Shown here piece by piece: positions 54,403-63,377 of a DNA stretch of 64,000 nucleotides (positions are counted from its first letter, which is position 1; each line of letters opens with the position of its first letter). Location of the stretch: positions 81,359-145,358 of the forward strand of contig UBYX01000001.1 in NCBI GenBank assembly GCA_900469955.1, in the 5' to 3' direction. A model generated the notes under the pieces. It did not search any database. It was given only the letters and a program-made list of their open reading frames with translations, and was not told the DNA's origin. The stretch is from Hyphomicrobiales bacterium (GTDB lineage Bacteria > Pseudomonadota > Alphaproteobacteria > Rhizobiales > Rhizobiaceae). The position numbers and the translations under genes are program-made.

Positions 54403-55302
54403 ATGGCCGAACACCTTCCTCCGCTCCAGAACCTCCGTGCCTTTGAGGCAACGGCTAGACGCCTGAGCATGACGCTCGCGGCTGAAGAGCTTCATTTGAC
54501 GCACGGCGCAATCAGTCGACAGATCAGAGCGCTTGAAGACCATCTTGGCACACCACTCTTCCGTCGACTGACCCGTAAGATCGAGCTAACGGACGCGGGC
54601 GTCTCCTTCTACAGCGTGGTGACCCGCCTCCTGTCAGAGCTGGCGCGGGAAGCGGAAGCTATCCGAAGCCGCAGCGAGACCCAGCGTCTCGTTATAAGCT
54701 CCGGAGTCTCCTTCGCTAGCAGGTGGCTGACACCGCGCCTCCACAGGCTGATGGCCCTGCACCCCGAGTTCGACATCCACCTTGAGGTTACTGACAACTG
54801 GGTAGACTTCGCCAGGAGCCAGCTCGACATTGCTTTGCGATACGGCCCGGGCACATATCCCGCAGCGACGGCGGAGCGCATCATGAATGAAACCGTCTCA
54901 CCTGTTTGTGCACCGACATATCTGGAGCAGGTTGGAGGGCTGGCCAAGCCTGCCGATCTGTCGAGATGCCGGCTCATCCATGAGGTCGGGATGACCGCGA
55001 CCTGGGAGCGGTGGTTCGCGATGGTGAACCTCCCTTATCCGGAGGCGCGTGGTCCAGGCTACAGCCACGGCAGCATGTCGATCGAAGCGGCTGTCAGAGG
55101 TGAAGGTGTGGCTCTCGGCAGGAGTGTCCTGGTGGCTGAAGACCTCCGACAGGGCCGGCTCGTCGCGCCTTTCCCGCATGCAAAGCTGGATGTCGAGCTT
55201 GGCTACGACCTCGTCTATAGGGCCGGCAACCAACACCATCCCAAAGTTCAAGCCATCAGGACATGGCTCGCAGACGAGGTCCTGAAAGCCGCATCGATAT
55301 AA
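54403..55302 (+). CDS. LysR family transcriptional regulator (GcvA-like)
   Basis: 299 residues. The N-terminal winged HTH (LRAFEATARRLSMTLAAEELHLTHGAISRQIRALE) is of the GcvA-like subgroup that begins with PPLQNLRAFE. The C-terminal effector domain is complete (LVISSGVSFASRWLTPRL, LDIALRYGPGTYP, EGVALGRSVLVAEDL). It is divergent from the EamA exporter across 120 bases and probably activates it when its effector is present. The GTG at 54376 is an alternative start. Confidence 0.92.
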   Translation: MAEHLPPLQNLRAFEATARRLSMTLAAEELHLTHGAISRQIRALEDHLGTPLFRRLTRKIELTDAGVSFYSVVTRLLSELAREAEAIRSRSETQRLVISSGVSFASRWLTPRLHRLMALHPEFDIHLEVTDNWVDFARSQLDIALRYGPGTYPAATAERIMNETVSPVCAPTYLEQVGGLAKPADLSRCRLIHEVGMTATWERWFAMVNLPYPEARGPGYSHGSMSIEAAVRGEGVALGRSVLVAEDLRQGRLVAPFPHAKLDVELGYDLVYRAGNQHHPKVQAIRTWLADEVLKAASI

Positions 55303-55559
55303 GTACGGAGACGTCCGCTCGTGGCGCGATTCAGCCACGAACGACCCTCGGCCGGCCGTACTGCTATCGAATTCCGTAAAAGCCTCCAAGCTCATCGCGC
55401 GTGGATCGCACCCATATACCGGTCACGCGGGAGATTCCTTTTTTAAATGCGGGAACACTGATAAGTTCGATCGGGTTGTGGGTTAGAGATCGCCTTTAAA
55501 GGAATTTTATAGGGGATCGGTCATGTTGCGATGTTGCCAGCCACTATCCGACGGAGCTT

Positions 55560-57554
55560 ATGGAGAAGGATCCGAAAACCGACAAGGCCGACCGGTCGCT
55601 TGACATGGATGTCCGGCGTGCCCAGGCCTTTACGATGCTCGATCGCCTGCGCTCGACGCTCATCACCAACGCTGTGATCTCCGCGTCCGCTCTGTTTGTC
55701 TCCACCCTCAGTCACGGTCTGGCGTTTTCGACCAGCGTATGGTTCGCTTCCGTTATCGGCGGTCTCGTCCTGCGTGCATTCCTCGGGACGATCCTGAAAC
55801 GCTGGCAGACGGCCGAACACGATCCCCAGCAGGCGCTCGATGTCCTGACGGTCGGTGCACTGACCAGCGGCACCACCTGGGCAATGCTTCCGCTCTCGGT
55901 ACCCGACTTCAATCCTGTGGGCGGAGATAGCGGGCTCTATCTCATCATGTGCGGCATGGCGACCGGGGCGATCATGATGGGCATGGGATATAGTCCGATT
56001 TCGCTCGCGTTCGCCTTGCCTCCGCTTGCCGCCGTCGTTGTTTCGCTTGCCGCAGGAGGCGATGCGAGCGGTTGGCTGGTCGCGCTCAACGTGCTGGCGC
56101 TGACCTTGGTCCTCTTCCGCAGCAGCCGCATGAGCCAGGCTACCTTCATCGACAACGTGCGGGGCAAGCTGAAGGCGACGGCGCTGGCCGATTCTCTCTC
56201 ATCCGCCAATTCGGACATCCTGCGCGCCAATTACCGGCTCGAGGTGCTGGCCAATTGCGACCCTCTCACCGGTCTTGCCAATCGCGCCGCCTTCAACGCG
56301 GCCCTTACCACCGGAATCTCCGCGGCGACCGAAAGCGGCACGCAGCTCGCCCTCCTCATCCTTGATCTCGACCGGTTCAAGTCCATCAACGATACGCTCG
56401 GCCACAGCGCCGGCGATGCGCTGCTTGTGGAGGTCAGCGACCGGCTGCGTTCGACAGCCGACGGCAAAGGCATCATTGCACGGCTCGGCGGCGACGAATT
56501 TGCGATGATTTTCGGGGGCGCCGACGCAGCCAACCTGGCGCGTGTTCAGGCGGAGCGCATTCTGGAGCGCAGCCGTCAGCCCGTCATGCTCGACGGGCAG
56601 GCAACCGTTGTCGGCACCTCGATCGGCCTCGCCGTCTTTCCCGATCATGGAGACACCGCCGAAGATCTGTTCATCTGCGCCGACATGGCCCTCTACCGGG
56701 CGAAGGATGGGGGCCGCCGCCAGTGGCGCGAATTCGAACCCACCTTCCGTTCCCAGGCCGACCGCCAGCATCAGATCGAACAGGAACTCGGCGAAGCGCT
56801 GGCGAGCGGCGACATCCACGCCTGGTTCCAGCCGCAGGTCAATCTCGCCTCCGAGGAGATCACCGGCTTCGAGGCGCTGGTGCGCTGGCACCATCCCTAT
56901 CTCGGGCCGATCGCGCCGCCGGAGATCGTTCATGCTGCGCAGGCCACCAACCTTTCCGACAAGCTGACCGCCACCGTCGCGGAAGCGGCCTGCCGGCTGC
57001 TGAACAGCCTGCCGGCGCTCGGCCTGCCGAAGGCCACGGTGGCGATCAACGTCTCCCCACGCGAATTCGACCTCTACAGCGTCGCTGACGTGCTCGACCG
57101 CATCACCACGGCGCATCGCATCGATCCGGCGCTGTTCGAGATCGAGATCACCGAGGAGGCCATTCTCGACACGCTGGTCGCGGGCGAGCAGCTGAAACGG
57201 ATCGAGCGCTCCGGCTACAAGCTGGCGGTCGACGACTTCGGCGCCGGCCATTCCTCGCTCGCCTATCTGGTGCAGCTCAAGGTCGACCGGTTGAAGCTCG
57301 ACCGCCGCTTCGTCAGCGGCATCCACCAGAGCCGCCAGAATCAGGAGATCGTCGCCGCCATGGTCGGGCTCGGCCGGGCGCTGTCCATGGACGTGGTGAT
57401 CGAGGGCGTCGAAAGCGAGGAGGAGGCGGAAGCCCTGAAATGCCTCGGCTGTTCCTGCGCCCAGGGCTATTTCTTCGGCCGTCCCATGCCCGCGGACCGG
57501 ATCGCCGGCTGGATCGAAAGACGGCGGGCGCTCGGCAACCGCGCCGTCGCCTGA
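55560..57554 (+). CDS. Membrane GGDEF-EAL bifunctional c-di-GMP protein
   Basis: 664 residues. The N-terminal quarter has about five to six hydrophobic segments (residues 30-190) without a soluble sensor. The GGDEF domain has an intact GGDEF motif at 310-314 (RLGGDEF). The EAL domain starts with EALVRW at 438 and keeps ITEEAILDT, DDFGAGHSSLAYL and VVIEGVES, so both cyclase and phosphodiesterase activities are possible. ATG 55560 follows acggag. It is the second c-di-GMP gene in the window. Confidence 0.95.
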   Translation: MEKDPKTDKADRSLDMDVRRAQAFTMLDRLRSTLITNAVISASALFVSTLSHGLAFSTSVWFASVIGGLVLRAFLGTILKRWQTAEHDPQQALDVLTVGALTSGTTWAMLPLSVPDFNPVGGDSGLYLIMCGMATGAIMMGMGYSPISLAFALPPLAAVVVSLAAGGDASGWLVALNVLALTLVLFRSSRMSQATFIDNVRGKLKATALADSLSSANSDILRANYRLEVLANCDPLTGLANRAAFNAALTTGISAATESGTQLALLILDLDRFKSINDTLGHSAGDALLVEVSDRLRSTADGKGIIARLGGDEFAMIFGGADAANLARVQAERILERSRQPVMLDGQATVVGTSIGLAVFPDHGDTAEDLFICADMALYRAKDGGRRQWREFEPTFRSQADRQHQIEQELGEALASGDIHAWFQPQVNLASEEITGFEALVRWHHPYLGPIAPPEIVHAAQATNLSDKLTATVAEAACRLLNSLPALGLPKATVAINVSPREFDLYSVADVLDRITTAHRIDPALFEIEITEEAILDTLVAGEQLKRIERSGYKLAVDDFGAGHSSLAYLVQLKVDRLKLDRRFVSGIHQSRQNQEIVAAMVGLGRALSMDVVIEGVESEEEAEALKCLGCSCAQGYFFGRPMPADRIAGWIERRRALGNRAVA

Positions 57555-57635
57555 GGGCGGTATCGTTTCCCTTTTGTACTCGTTTTGTGGCCGCGCCCCC
57601 TTTTCTTCGACGCGATTCCTCTCCATATTCGTCGC

Positions 57636-60600
57636 ATGGCCAAATCCCCGAAGAAATCTCCCGCCTCGCCCCGTGAAAACAACGCAGGTTTCGAGGAAGC
57701 CCCTCAATCGTCCTTCGAAGGCGCTCCCCTGTCCGGCAGCGTTTCCGACTGGGTGAAGCAGCTCGAGGCGGAGGCGGAGGCCTCCTCCGTCGAAACCCAG
57801 CGGGAGATCGCCTCGAAGGCCGGCAAGCACCGCAAGAAGATCGAGATCGCCGCCCGCGAAGAGGCCATCAAACAGGCCGCGAAAGACGCGCCGAAAACAG
57901 CCAAAAACACCACCGCATCGAAGACCGCCCGCGGCGTGTCGATCGGCGCCTCCTCCGACCCGAAGACCCGCGCCGCCGCCGGCCTCAACCCGGTCGCCGG
58001 CCTCGACGTGTCGCTGGAGGAGGCCAAGAACCTCGCCCCCGGTGCCGTCACCGCCACGGTCGAGGCGCTGTCGAAGCTGATCGAGAGCGGCAATCCGCTG
58101 TTCAAGGACGGCAAGATGTGGACGCCGCACCGCCCCGCCCGGCCGGAAAAATCCGAAGGCGGCATTCCGATCCGCATGGCGTCTGAATACCAGCCCGCCG
58201 GCGACCAGCCGACCGCCATCCGCGATCTGGTCGAGGGCATATCGTCGGGCGAGCGCAGCCAGGTGCTGCTCGGCGTCACCGGCTCGGGCAAGACCTTCAC
58301 CATGGCCAAGGTAATCGAGGAGACGCAGCGCCCCGCCGTCATCCTCGCGCCCAACAAGACGCTCGCGGCGCAGCTCTATTCGGAGTTCAAGAACTTCTTC
58401 CCCGACAACGCGGTGGAATATTTCGTCTCCTACTACGACTATTACCAGCCGGAGGCCTATGTGCCCCGCTCCGACACCTATATCGAGAAGGAATCGTCGA
58501 TCAACGAGCAGATCGACCGGATGCGCCACGCCGCCACCCGCGCCATCCTTGAGCGCGACGACTGCATCATCGTCGCCTCGGTCTCTTGCATCTACGGTAT
58601 CGGCTCGGTCGAGACCTATACGGCGATGACCTTCCAGATGTCGGTCGGCGACCGGCTGGATCAACGCCAGCTCCTGGCCGATCTCGTCGCCCAGCAATAC
58701 AAGCGCCGCGACATGGATTTCCAGCGCGGCTCGTTCCGCGTCCGCGGCGATACCATCGAGATCTTCCCCGCCCACCTGGAAGACGCGGCCTGGCGCATCT
58801 CGATGTTCGGCGACGAGATCGACGCGATCACCGAATTCGACCCGCTCACCGGCCAGAAGACCGGCGATCTGAAATCGGTAAAGATCTACGCCAATTCGCA
58901 CTATGTCACCCCGCGCCCCACCCTCAACGCCGCGATCAAGTCGATCAAGGAGGAGCTGAAGCACCGCCTCGCCGAGCTGGAAGCCGCCGGCCGCCTGCTC
59001 GAGGCGCAGCGGCTGGAACAGCGCACCCGCTACGACGTCGAGATGATGGAGGCGACCGGCTCCTGCGCCGGCATCGAGAACTATTCGCGCTATCTCACCG
59101 GCCGCCGCCCCGGCGAGCCGCCGCCGACGCTGTTCGAATACATCCCGGACAATGCGCTGATCTTCATCGACGAAAGCCATGTCACCATCCCGCAGATCGG
59201 CGGCATGTATCGCGGCGACTTCCGCCGCAAGGCGACGCTCGCCGAATACGGCTTCCGCCTGCCGTCCTGCATGGACAACCGGCCGCTGCGCTTCGAGGAA
59301 TGGGACGCCATGCGCCCGCCGACCGTCGCCGTCTCCGCCACCCCCGGCGGCTGGGAAATGGAGCAGGCCGGCGGCGTCTTCGCCGAACAGGTCATCCGCC
59401 CGACCGGCCTCATCGATCCGCCCGTCGAGGTCCGCCCGGCCCGCAGCCAGGTCGACGACGTGCTCGGCGAGATCCGCGAGACCGCCGCCAAGGGTTACCG
59501 CACGCTCTGCACCGTGCTCACCAAGCGCATGGCGGAAGACCTCACCGAATACCTGCACGAACAGGGCGTGCGCGTCCGCTACATGCATTCGGACATCGAC
59601 ACGCTGGAGCGCATCGAGATCATCCGCGATCTGCGCCTCGGCGCCTTCGACGTGCTTGTCGGTATCAACCTGCTCCGCGAAGGCCTCGACATTCCCGAAT
59701 GCGGCTTCGTCGCCATTCTCGACGCCGACAAGGAAGGGTTCCTCCGCTCCGAAACCTCGCTCATCCAGACGATCGGCCGCGCCGCGCGAAACGTCGACGG
59801 CAAGGTCATCCTCTATGCCGACAAGGTCACCGGCTCGATGCAACGGGCGATGGACGAGACCGCCCGCCGCCGCGAAAAGCAGATGGCCTATAACGAGGAA
59901 CACGGCATCACGCCGGAATCGGTGAAGGCGAGGATTTCCGACATCCTCGATTCCGTCTACGAACGCGACCACGTCCGCGCCGACATTTCCGGCGTCTCCG
60001 GTAAGGGCTTTGCCGATGGCGGGCACCTGGTCGGCAACAATCTGCAGGCGCATCTCAACGCGCTCGAAAAGGACATGCGCAACGCCGCCGCCGACCTCGA
60101 CTTCGAAAAAGCCGCGCGCCTGCGCGACGAGATCAAACGCCTCAAGGCGGCGGAACTGTCGGTCATGGATGATCCGATCGCCAGAGACGAAGCGCGCAGC
60201 CAGGAGAAAGCCGGCAAGGGCGGAACGAGAGGCCGCCGCGAGTCGATCTCCCGCCTTGAGGGGGAGATGGGCGGCAGCCCAGAGGGGGGCGATCTTGCTC
60301 CGACGTCCGATATACCCCCCTCTGCCCCTGCCGGGGCCGAGGGGCCGAGCCACGGGTCTCGTCCCGTTCAGGGAACCCCGCCTCAAGGGGAGGGTGAAAG
60401 CGGCCGCGGCTCCTACTTCGCCAAACCCTCGCTAGACGACATGGGCCGCGACATCGCCGAACCCGCGAAAGCATCCCTCTTCCGGAAAAACACGCTGGAC
60501 GAAATGACCGTCGGGCGGACGGAAAAGCCGGTCGCGGGCAAGCTGCCGCCGAAGCCGCCGGAGACCGAACCCGGCAAGCGCTTCTCACCCCTGCTCGAAG

Positions 60601-60731
60601 GCCAGCCGGAGCGCGACGACGGAGTGCGTCCGCTCGTCAGAGGAAAAATAGGCGCCGGCTCTTACGAAGACCCCGGCGAGCAGAAGCGCAAAAGCCGCAC
60701 CAAAGGCAAGACCGGTCGGCCTGGACGGTAG
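57636..60731 (+). CDS. uvrB: Excinuclease ABC subunit B with long terminal extensions
   Basis: DNA damage-loading helicase of nucleotide excision repair, 1031 residues against about 670 in E. coli. The N-terminal 175 residues are a basic, Ala/Lys-rich extension known from rhizobial UvrB. The core begins near [13 protein letters not shown]; Walker A is GVTGSGKT at 213-220, the beta-hairpin region is [20 protein letters not shown], and helicase motifs continue to TIGRAARN. The UVR domain that binds UvrC lies at about 807-840. A C-terminal extension follows and carries about 56 residues (867-922) that read through a palindromic repeat. ATG 57636 is the first codon matching the family (MAKSPKKS); the site upstream is weak. 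Confidence 0.95.
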   Translation: MAKSPKKSPASPRENNAGFEEAPQSSFEGAPLSGSVSDWVKQLEAEAEASSVETQREIASKAGKHRKKIEIAAREEAIKQAAKDAPKTAKNTTASKTARGVSIGASSDPKTRAAAGLNPVAGLDVSLEEAKNLAPGAVTATVEALSKLIESGNPLFKDGKMWTPHRPARPEKSEGGIPIRMASEYQPAGDQPTAIRDLVEGISSGERSQVLLGVTGSGKTFTMAKVIEETQRPAVILAPNKTLAAQLYSEFKNFFPDNAVEYFVSYYDYYQPEAYVPRSDTYIEKESSINEQIDRMRHAATRAILERDDCIIVASVSCIYGIGSVETYTAMTFQMSVGDRLDQRQLLADLVAQQYKRRDMDFQRGSFRVRGDTIEIFPAHLEDAAWRISMFGDEIDAITEFDPLTGQKTGDLKSVKIYANSHYVTPRPTLNAAIKSIKEELKHRLAELEAAGRLLEAQRLEQRTRYDVEMMEATGSCAGIENYSRYLTGRRPGEPPPTLFEYIPDNALIFIDESHVTIPQIGGMYRGDFRRKATLAEYGFRLPSCMDNRPLRFEEWDAMRPPTVAVSATPGGWEMEQAGGVFAEQVIRPTGLIDPPVEVRPARSQVDDVLGEIRETAAKGYRTLCTVLTKRMAEDLTEYLHEQGVRVRYMHSDIDTLERIEIIRDLRLGAFDVLVGINLLREGLDIPECGFVAILDADKEGFLRSETSLIQTIGRAARNVDGKVILYADKVTGSMQRAMDETARRREKQMAYNEEHGITPESVKARISDILDSVYERDHVRADISGVSGKGFADGGHLVGNNLQAHLNALEKDMRNAAADLDFEKAARLRDEIKRLKAAELSVMDDPIARDEARSQEKAGKGGTRGRRESISRLEGEMGGSPEGGDLAPTSDIPPSAPAGAEGPSHGSRPVQGTPPQGEGESGRGSYFAKPSLDDMGRDIAEPAKASLFRKNTLDEMTVGRTEKPVAGKLPPKPPETEPGKRFSPLLEGQPERDDGVRPLVRGKIGAGSYEDPGEQKRKSRTKGKTGRPGR
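60245..60400. repeat. Palindromic GC-rich repeat element read in frame within uvrB
   Basis: The left arm (cttgagggggagat, then ggcagcccagagggggg near 60270-60290) is complementary in its core to the right arm (ccccccctctgcccctgcc region near 60314-60331). The element closes with ctcaaggggaggg. It has the look of the dispersed intergenic palindromes of Rhizobiaceae, here inside coding sequence; related sequence occurs at 60741-60880 and 63528-63610. Confidence 0.7.
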
Positions 60732-60740
60732 CCGCTAGGT

Positions 60741-60880
60741 CTCTTCTCCCCGCCTGCGGGGGTGAGACGTGTTCAGCGCAGCCGACGAAACGATCCAGCG
60801 AATCGTTTCGAGCGACGAACGCCCTGAGCCAAAGCGAAGGGCCGGCCAAGATGCCGGCAGGCAGATGAGGGGGCGACGGC
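60741..60880. repeat. Intergenic palindromic repeat element downstream of uvrB
   Basis: Contains ctccccgcctgcgggg, a perfect 9-bp hairpin at 60787-60811 (cgaaacgat / atcgtttcg, 7-nt loop), and ggccggcc...gccggcagg followed by gatgaggggg. This mosaic of short palindromes is typical of repeated intergenic elements of Rhizobiaceae. No gene. Confidence 0.7.
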
Positions 60881-60889
60881 GTCCCGCCC

Positions 60890-61201
60890 TCACTCGAACC
60901 GTTCATCGGTATGCTGCACCTCGGCCGAGATCACGTTGTCGATCACCACATGCGAAAGCAGTGTCGGCCCGACCGCCCAGAGCGCGCGCATATGGTCGGT
61001 ATCCTCGTGACGCCGATGCGCCTCCTCGCTGGTAAAGGCTTCGGCCAGCAATATCCTGTCCGGATCGTCAGGCATGGGCACGAGCTCGATGTAAAGACAG
61101 TCCGGATCGAGCCGGCTCTTCTCCAGATGCTCCCGCGCCGCCTCCAGATATTCCGCCCGCTTTCCCGGCTTGGTGGTGAAGAACCCGACGATGATTTTCA
61201 T
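60890..61201 (-). CDS. Antibiotic biosynthesis monooxygenase (ABM) domain protein
   Basis: 103 residues of the ferredoxin-like ABM fold. It begins MKIIVGFFTTKPGKRAEYLEAAREHL and has LYIELVPMPDDPDRILLAEAF and the late HEDTDHMRAL block. Family members include YgiN-like quinol monooxygenases and heme-degrading proteins, and function needs more than fold similarity. The ATG at 61201 has agga 8 bases upstream. It stands alone between repeat DNA and an AT-rich gene. Confidence 0.88.
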   Translation of the reverse strand: MKIIVGFFTTKPGKRAEYLEAAREHLEKSRLDPDCLYIELVPMPDDPDRILLAEAFTSEEAHRRHEDTDHMRALWAVGPTLLSHVVIDNVISAEVQHTDERFE

Positions 61202-61480
61202 GGCGGTGGTCCTGGGGGTCGGTAAACGGAGAAAGGTGGAGCGGGCGGGAGGTTAGAGCAATATGGGTACTTCGTATAACGACATCAACACGCAATAACG
61301 TCAGGGAAACAGAGACGTAAATGGCATAGCCCCGTGGGCAGAAAGTATCACTCTCGTTCGCAACCTCCGGCCTTCAAACCCATACACAATGTGTCGGTAG
61401 CTCGCTGGCCAATTGCTACTCAAGATGGTAGATACAGGGTGATGTACTCCCTCCTGTTTATGTATTGGAAAAGTCTATAA

Positions 61481-62590
61481 ATGTGGCAACGCAAAAGTTT
61501 TGAGGTGTCTGGCACAAGGTTCCGCTGGGATAGAGGATGGGTATATTATTGGGTGGAGCCAATTCTTGACGAAGCTCTAGCGCCCGAGGGGTGGCCGGAA
61601 GTCGATGAAGCAACCAAGAAGGAGCATTTAAGAAATAAAAAGACAAGATGGAGCAGCTTTATCGTTGAGCTTAAGACGCCGATCGTCTGTAATAATGACA
61701 TCGTAGATGTAATATCAGCCAGCGGACTAAGAATTTACCCGCCATTTAAGCTGAACCAAAAAGAAGCTAATGGTGGATTATTCTCGGAAATGGCGTTGCC
61801 CGTCGGCGACTCGGTAGTTGATAGCAAGCTTCATATTCCGGATTATGCAATCAAAGGCGCGTCAACCGATATGAAGATCGGCGATGCTGAACCCTGTTAT
61901 GGGCTTCGAATCGATATTGAGGAAGGTGTAGCGCACGACGTTGCACTCGAATTTTTCCTTCAGCTAATTCGTCAATATTCGAAACAATGGTGGGTCAGCA
62001 CGGCACAGAACCCCTTTGATATTGGCGTCAGGATCAACTTTCAGGTTCAAGAAGACAATTCGCCCAGGCTTCTTCTAAAGCATTGTGGGGCAGGTCAGAT
62101 CGCGGCCCCGTGGTATGGTGTAGCCGCCACTCAGAATTTAGTAGGAATAGAAATTCCGGTTGACCGGACGATTTGGGTCGAAGTGGGGCGATGTATGAGC
62201 CTCGGTTACGGACGTGAGGACGCGCTACAGTATTTTCTTACCGCCATTGCCGCATTTATGGCCTATGAAGATAACCAAACAATACTGAATCTGGCTTTCA
62301 TGTTTGAAGTTGCAGAAAACAAAACAAGAATCCTTCAGGATAAGAACTCCTTAAGCAAGAATAAAGATCTACTAAAAAATGCCGTCGTGGCTACAGAGCA
62401 ACAGATTACCACCTTTAGAAAATTGATTATTGACAGAGATAATATCGCACACGGCAGACGCGCTTATCACGCATCAAAAAATCCTCGCATTCTGATCGAT
62501 TACCTTGAAATATCCGCCGAATTTATAAATCGTTATCTTGATCTTTGTCGGGAACTTGGGTGGGATAAGGCCCTCAAGACTGCGTTGTAA
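61481..62590 (+). CDS. AT-rich unknown protein with C-terminal HEPN-like RX4H motif
   Basis: 369 residues, no family recognised with certainty. The N-terminal two thirds look like a mixed alpha/beta soluble domain (SSFIVELKTPIVCNN, YGLRIDIEEG, WYGVAATQNLVGIEI). The last 120 residues are helical and contain LIIDRDNIAHGRRAYH. Arg 319 and His 324 fit the RX4-6H motif of HEPN RNases, and the flanking RDNIAHG and following LIDYLEISAEFINRYL resemble ApeA-like or abortive-infection HEPN proteins. There is no signal peptide or membrane segment. Base composition and codons (AGA, ATA, TTA) differ sharply from neighbours, so it was probably acquired. ATG 61481 has no clear ribosome-binding site. Function as an antiviral nuclease is a hypothesis. 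Confidence 0.7.
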   Translation: MWQRKSFEVSGTRFRWDRGWVYYWVEPILDEALAPEGWPEVDEATKKEHLRNKKTRWSSFIVELKTPIVCNNDIVDVISASGLRIYPPFKLNQKEANGGLFSEMALPVGDSVVDSKLHIPDYAIKGASTDMKIGDAEPCYGLRIDIEEGVAHDVALEFFLQLIRQYSKQWWVSTAQNPFDIGVRINFQVQEDNSPRLLLKHCGAGQIAAPWYGVAATQNLVGIEIPVDRTIWVEVGRCMSLGYGREDALQYFLTAIAAFMAYEDNQTILNLAFMFEVAENKTRILQDKNSLSKNKDLLKNAVVATEQQITTFRKLIIDRDNIAHGRRAYHASKNPRILIDYLEISAEFINRYLDLCRELGWDKALKTAL

Positions 62591-62912
62591 TCACACGACC
62601 GCGCTGCTGACCGAGGAGATACAGTGCGGTAATATGGTGCGAATCCGCAGAGGCGCACCCGGCTCCGTCATTCTTGTGTCGTCACAGGCTCCGGCGACCC
62701 TCGCGTCAGTGGCGCGGAAGACACCCTTCAACCGGAATAATTGCTCCAGCCGTGCGAGCGTTGAGAGCAAGCCGCAAAACCTCATCATCCGAGTCTGCGG
62801 AACATCCTATCGGTGGACCACACGGCTATCAGCCGTGCTAACACCTCATACCCCTATCCTTCCCCCCAATCCTCGCGTAACCATCTCCCATCGCAGTTCG
62901 GGAAACCACACC
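62591..62912. other. 322-base gap after the AT-rich gene
   Basis: No gene seen. A perfect 7-bp stem at 62821-62837 (cacggct / agccgtg, 3-nt loop) is the only structure; it lacks a T-tract. The frame of the DUF3828 gene is open through the region back to 62538, but the signal peptide begins only at 62913. Confidence 0.5.
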
Positions 62913-63377
62913 ATGCGCCTCCCAGCCGTCCTTCTCGCCTTCACCCTGCTTGCCCTTTCCGCCCTTTCCGCCGGTGCCGAGACCTTCAAAACGCCGCAGG
63001 CGCTGATCAAGGCGCTTTATGCCTATGACACGGCCGAAAGCGACGAGGATGCGCCCTCGCCCTACAGCCCCTTCTTTTCCCGCGGGCTCAACCGGCTGTT
63101 CCAGGCGGACCGCGACGCGACGCCGGAGGGCGAGGTCGGCGCGGTGGATTTCGATCCGGTGATATCGGGTCAGGATGGCGAGGCGAAAAACGTCAGGCTC
63201 AGCCCGCCGATCACGATGGATGACCGGGCCGAGCTGGAAGTCTCGTTCCGGAACGGCAGCGAGGCCGTGACGCTCTATTACACGCTGGTGCGCGAACAGG
63301 GCGGCTGGAAGGTGGACGACATCGCCAACCAGGAGGGCGAATATCCGTGGAGCCTGCGCGAGCTTCTTGAGCAATAG
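62913..63377 (+). CDS. DUF3828 family exported protein
   Basis: 154 residues. The signal peptide ends SAGAE (about residue 22). The mature part has the DUF3828 look: LIKALYAYDTAE, SPYSPFFSRGLNRLFQADRD, and a C-terminal half with VTLYYTLVREQGGWKVDDIA, as in NTF2-like periplasmic proteins. Function unknown. ATG 62913 has cggga upstream. Confidence 0.82.
   Translation: MRLPAVLLAFTLLALSALSAGAETFKTPQALIKALYAYDTAESDEDAPSPYSPFFSRGLNRLFQADRDATPEGEVGAVDFDPVISGQDGEAKNVRLSPPITMDDRAELEVSFRNGSEAVTLYYTLVREQGGWKVDDIANQEGEYPWSLRELLEQ

Noticed and set aside
56199..60386. 1395-codon open frame on the minus strand, antisense to the GGDEF-EAL and uvrB genes.
   Set aside because: Both + strand genes carry full domain sets. 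The antisense frame is open only because G/C-rich third positions remove stops, and its product shows no family pattern.
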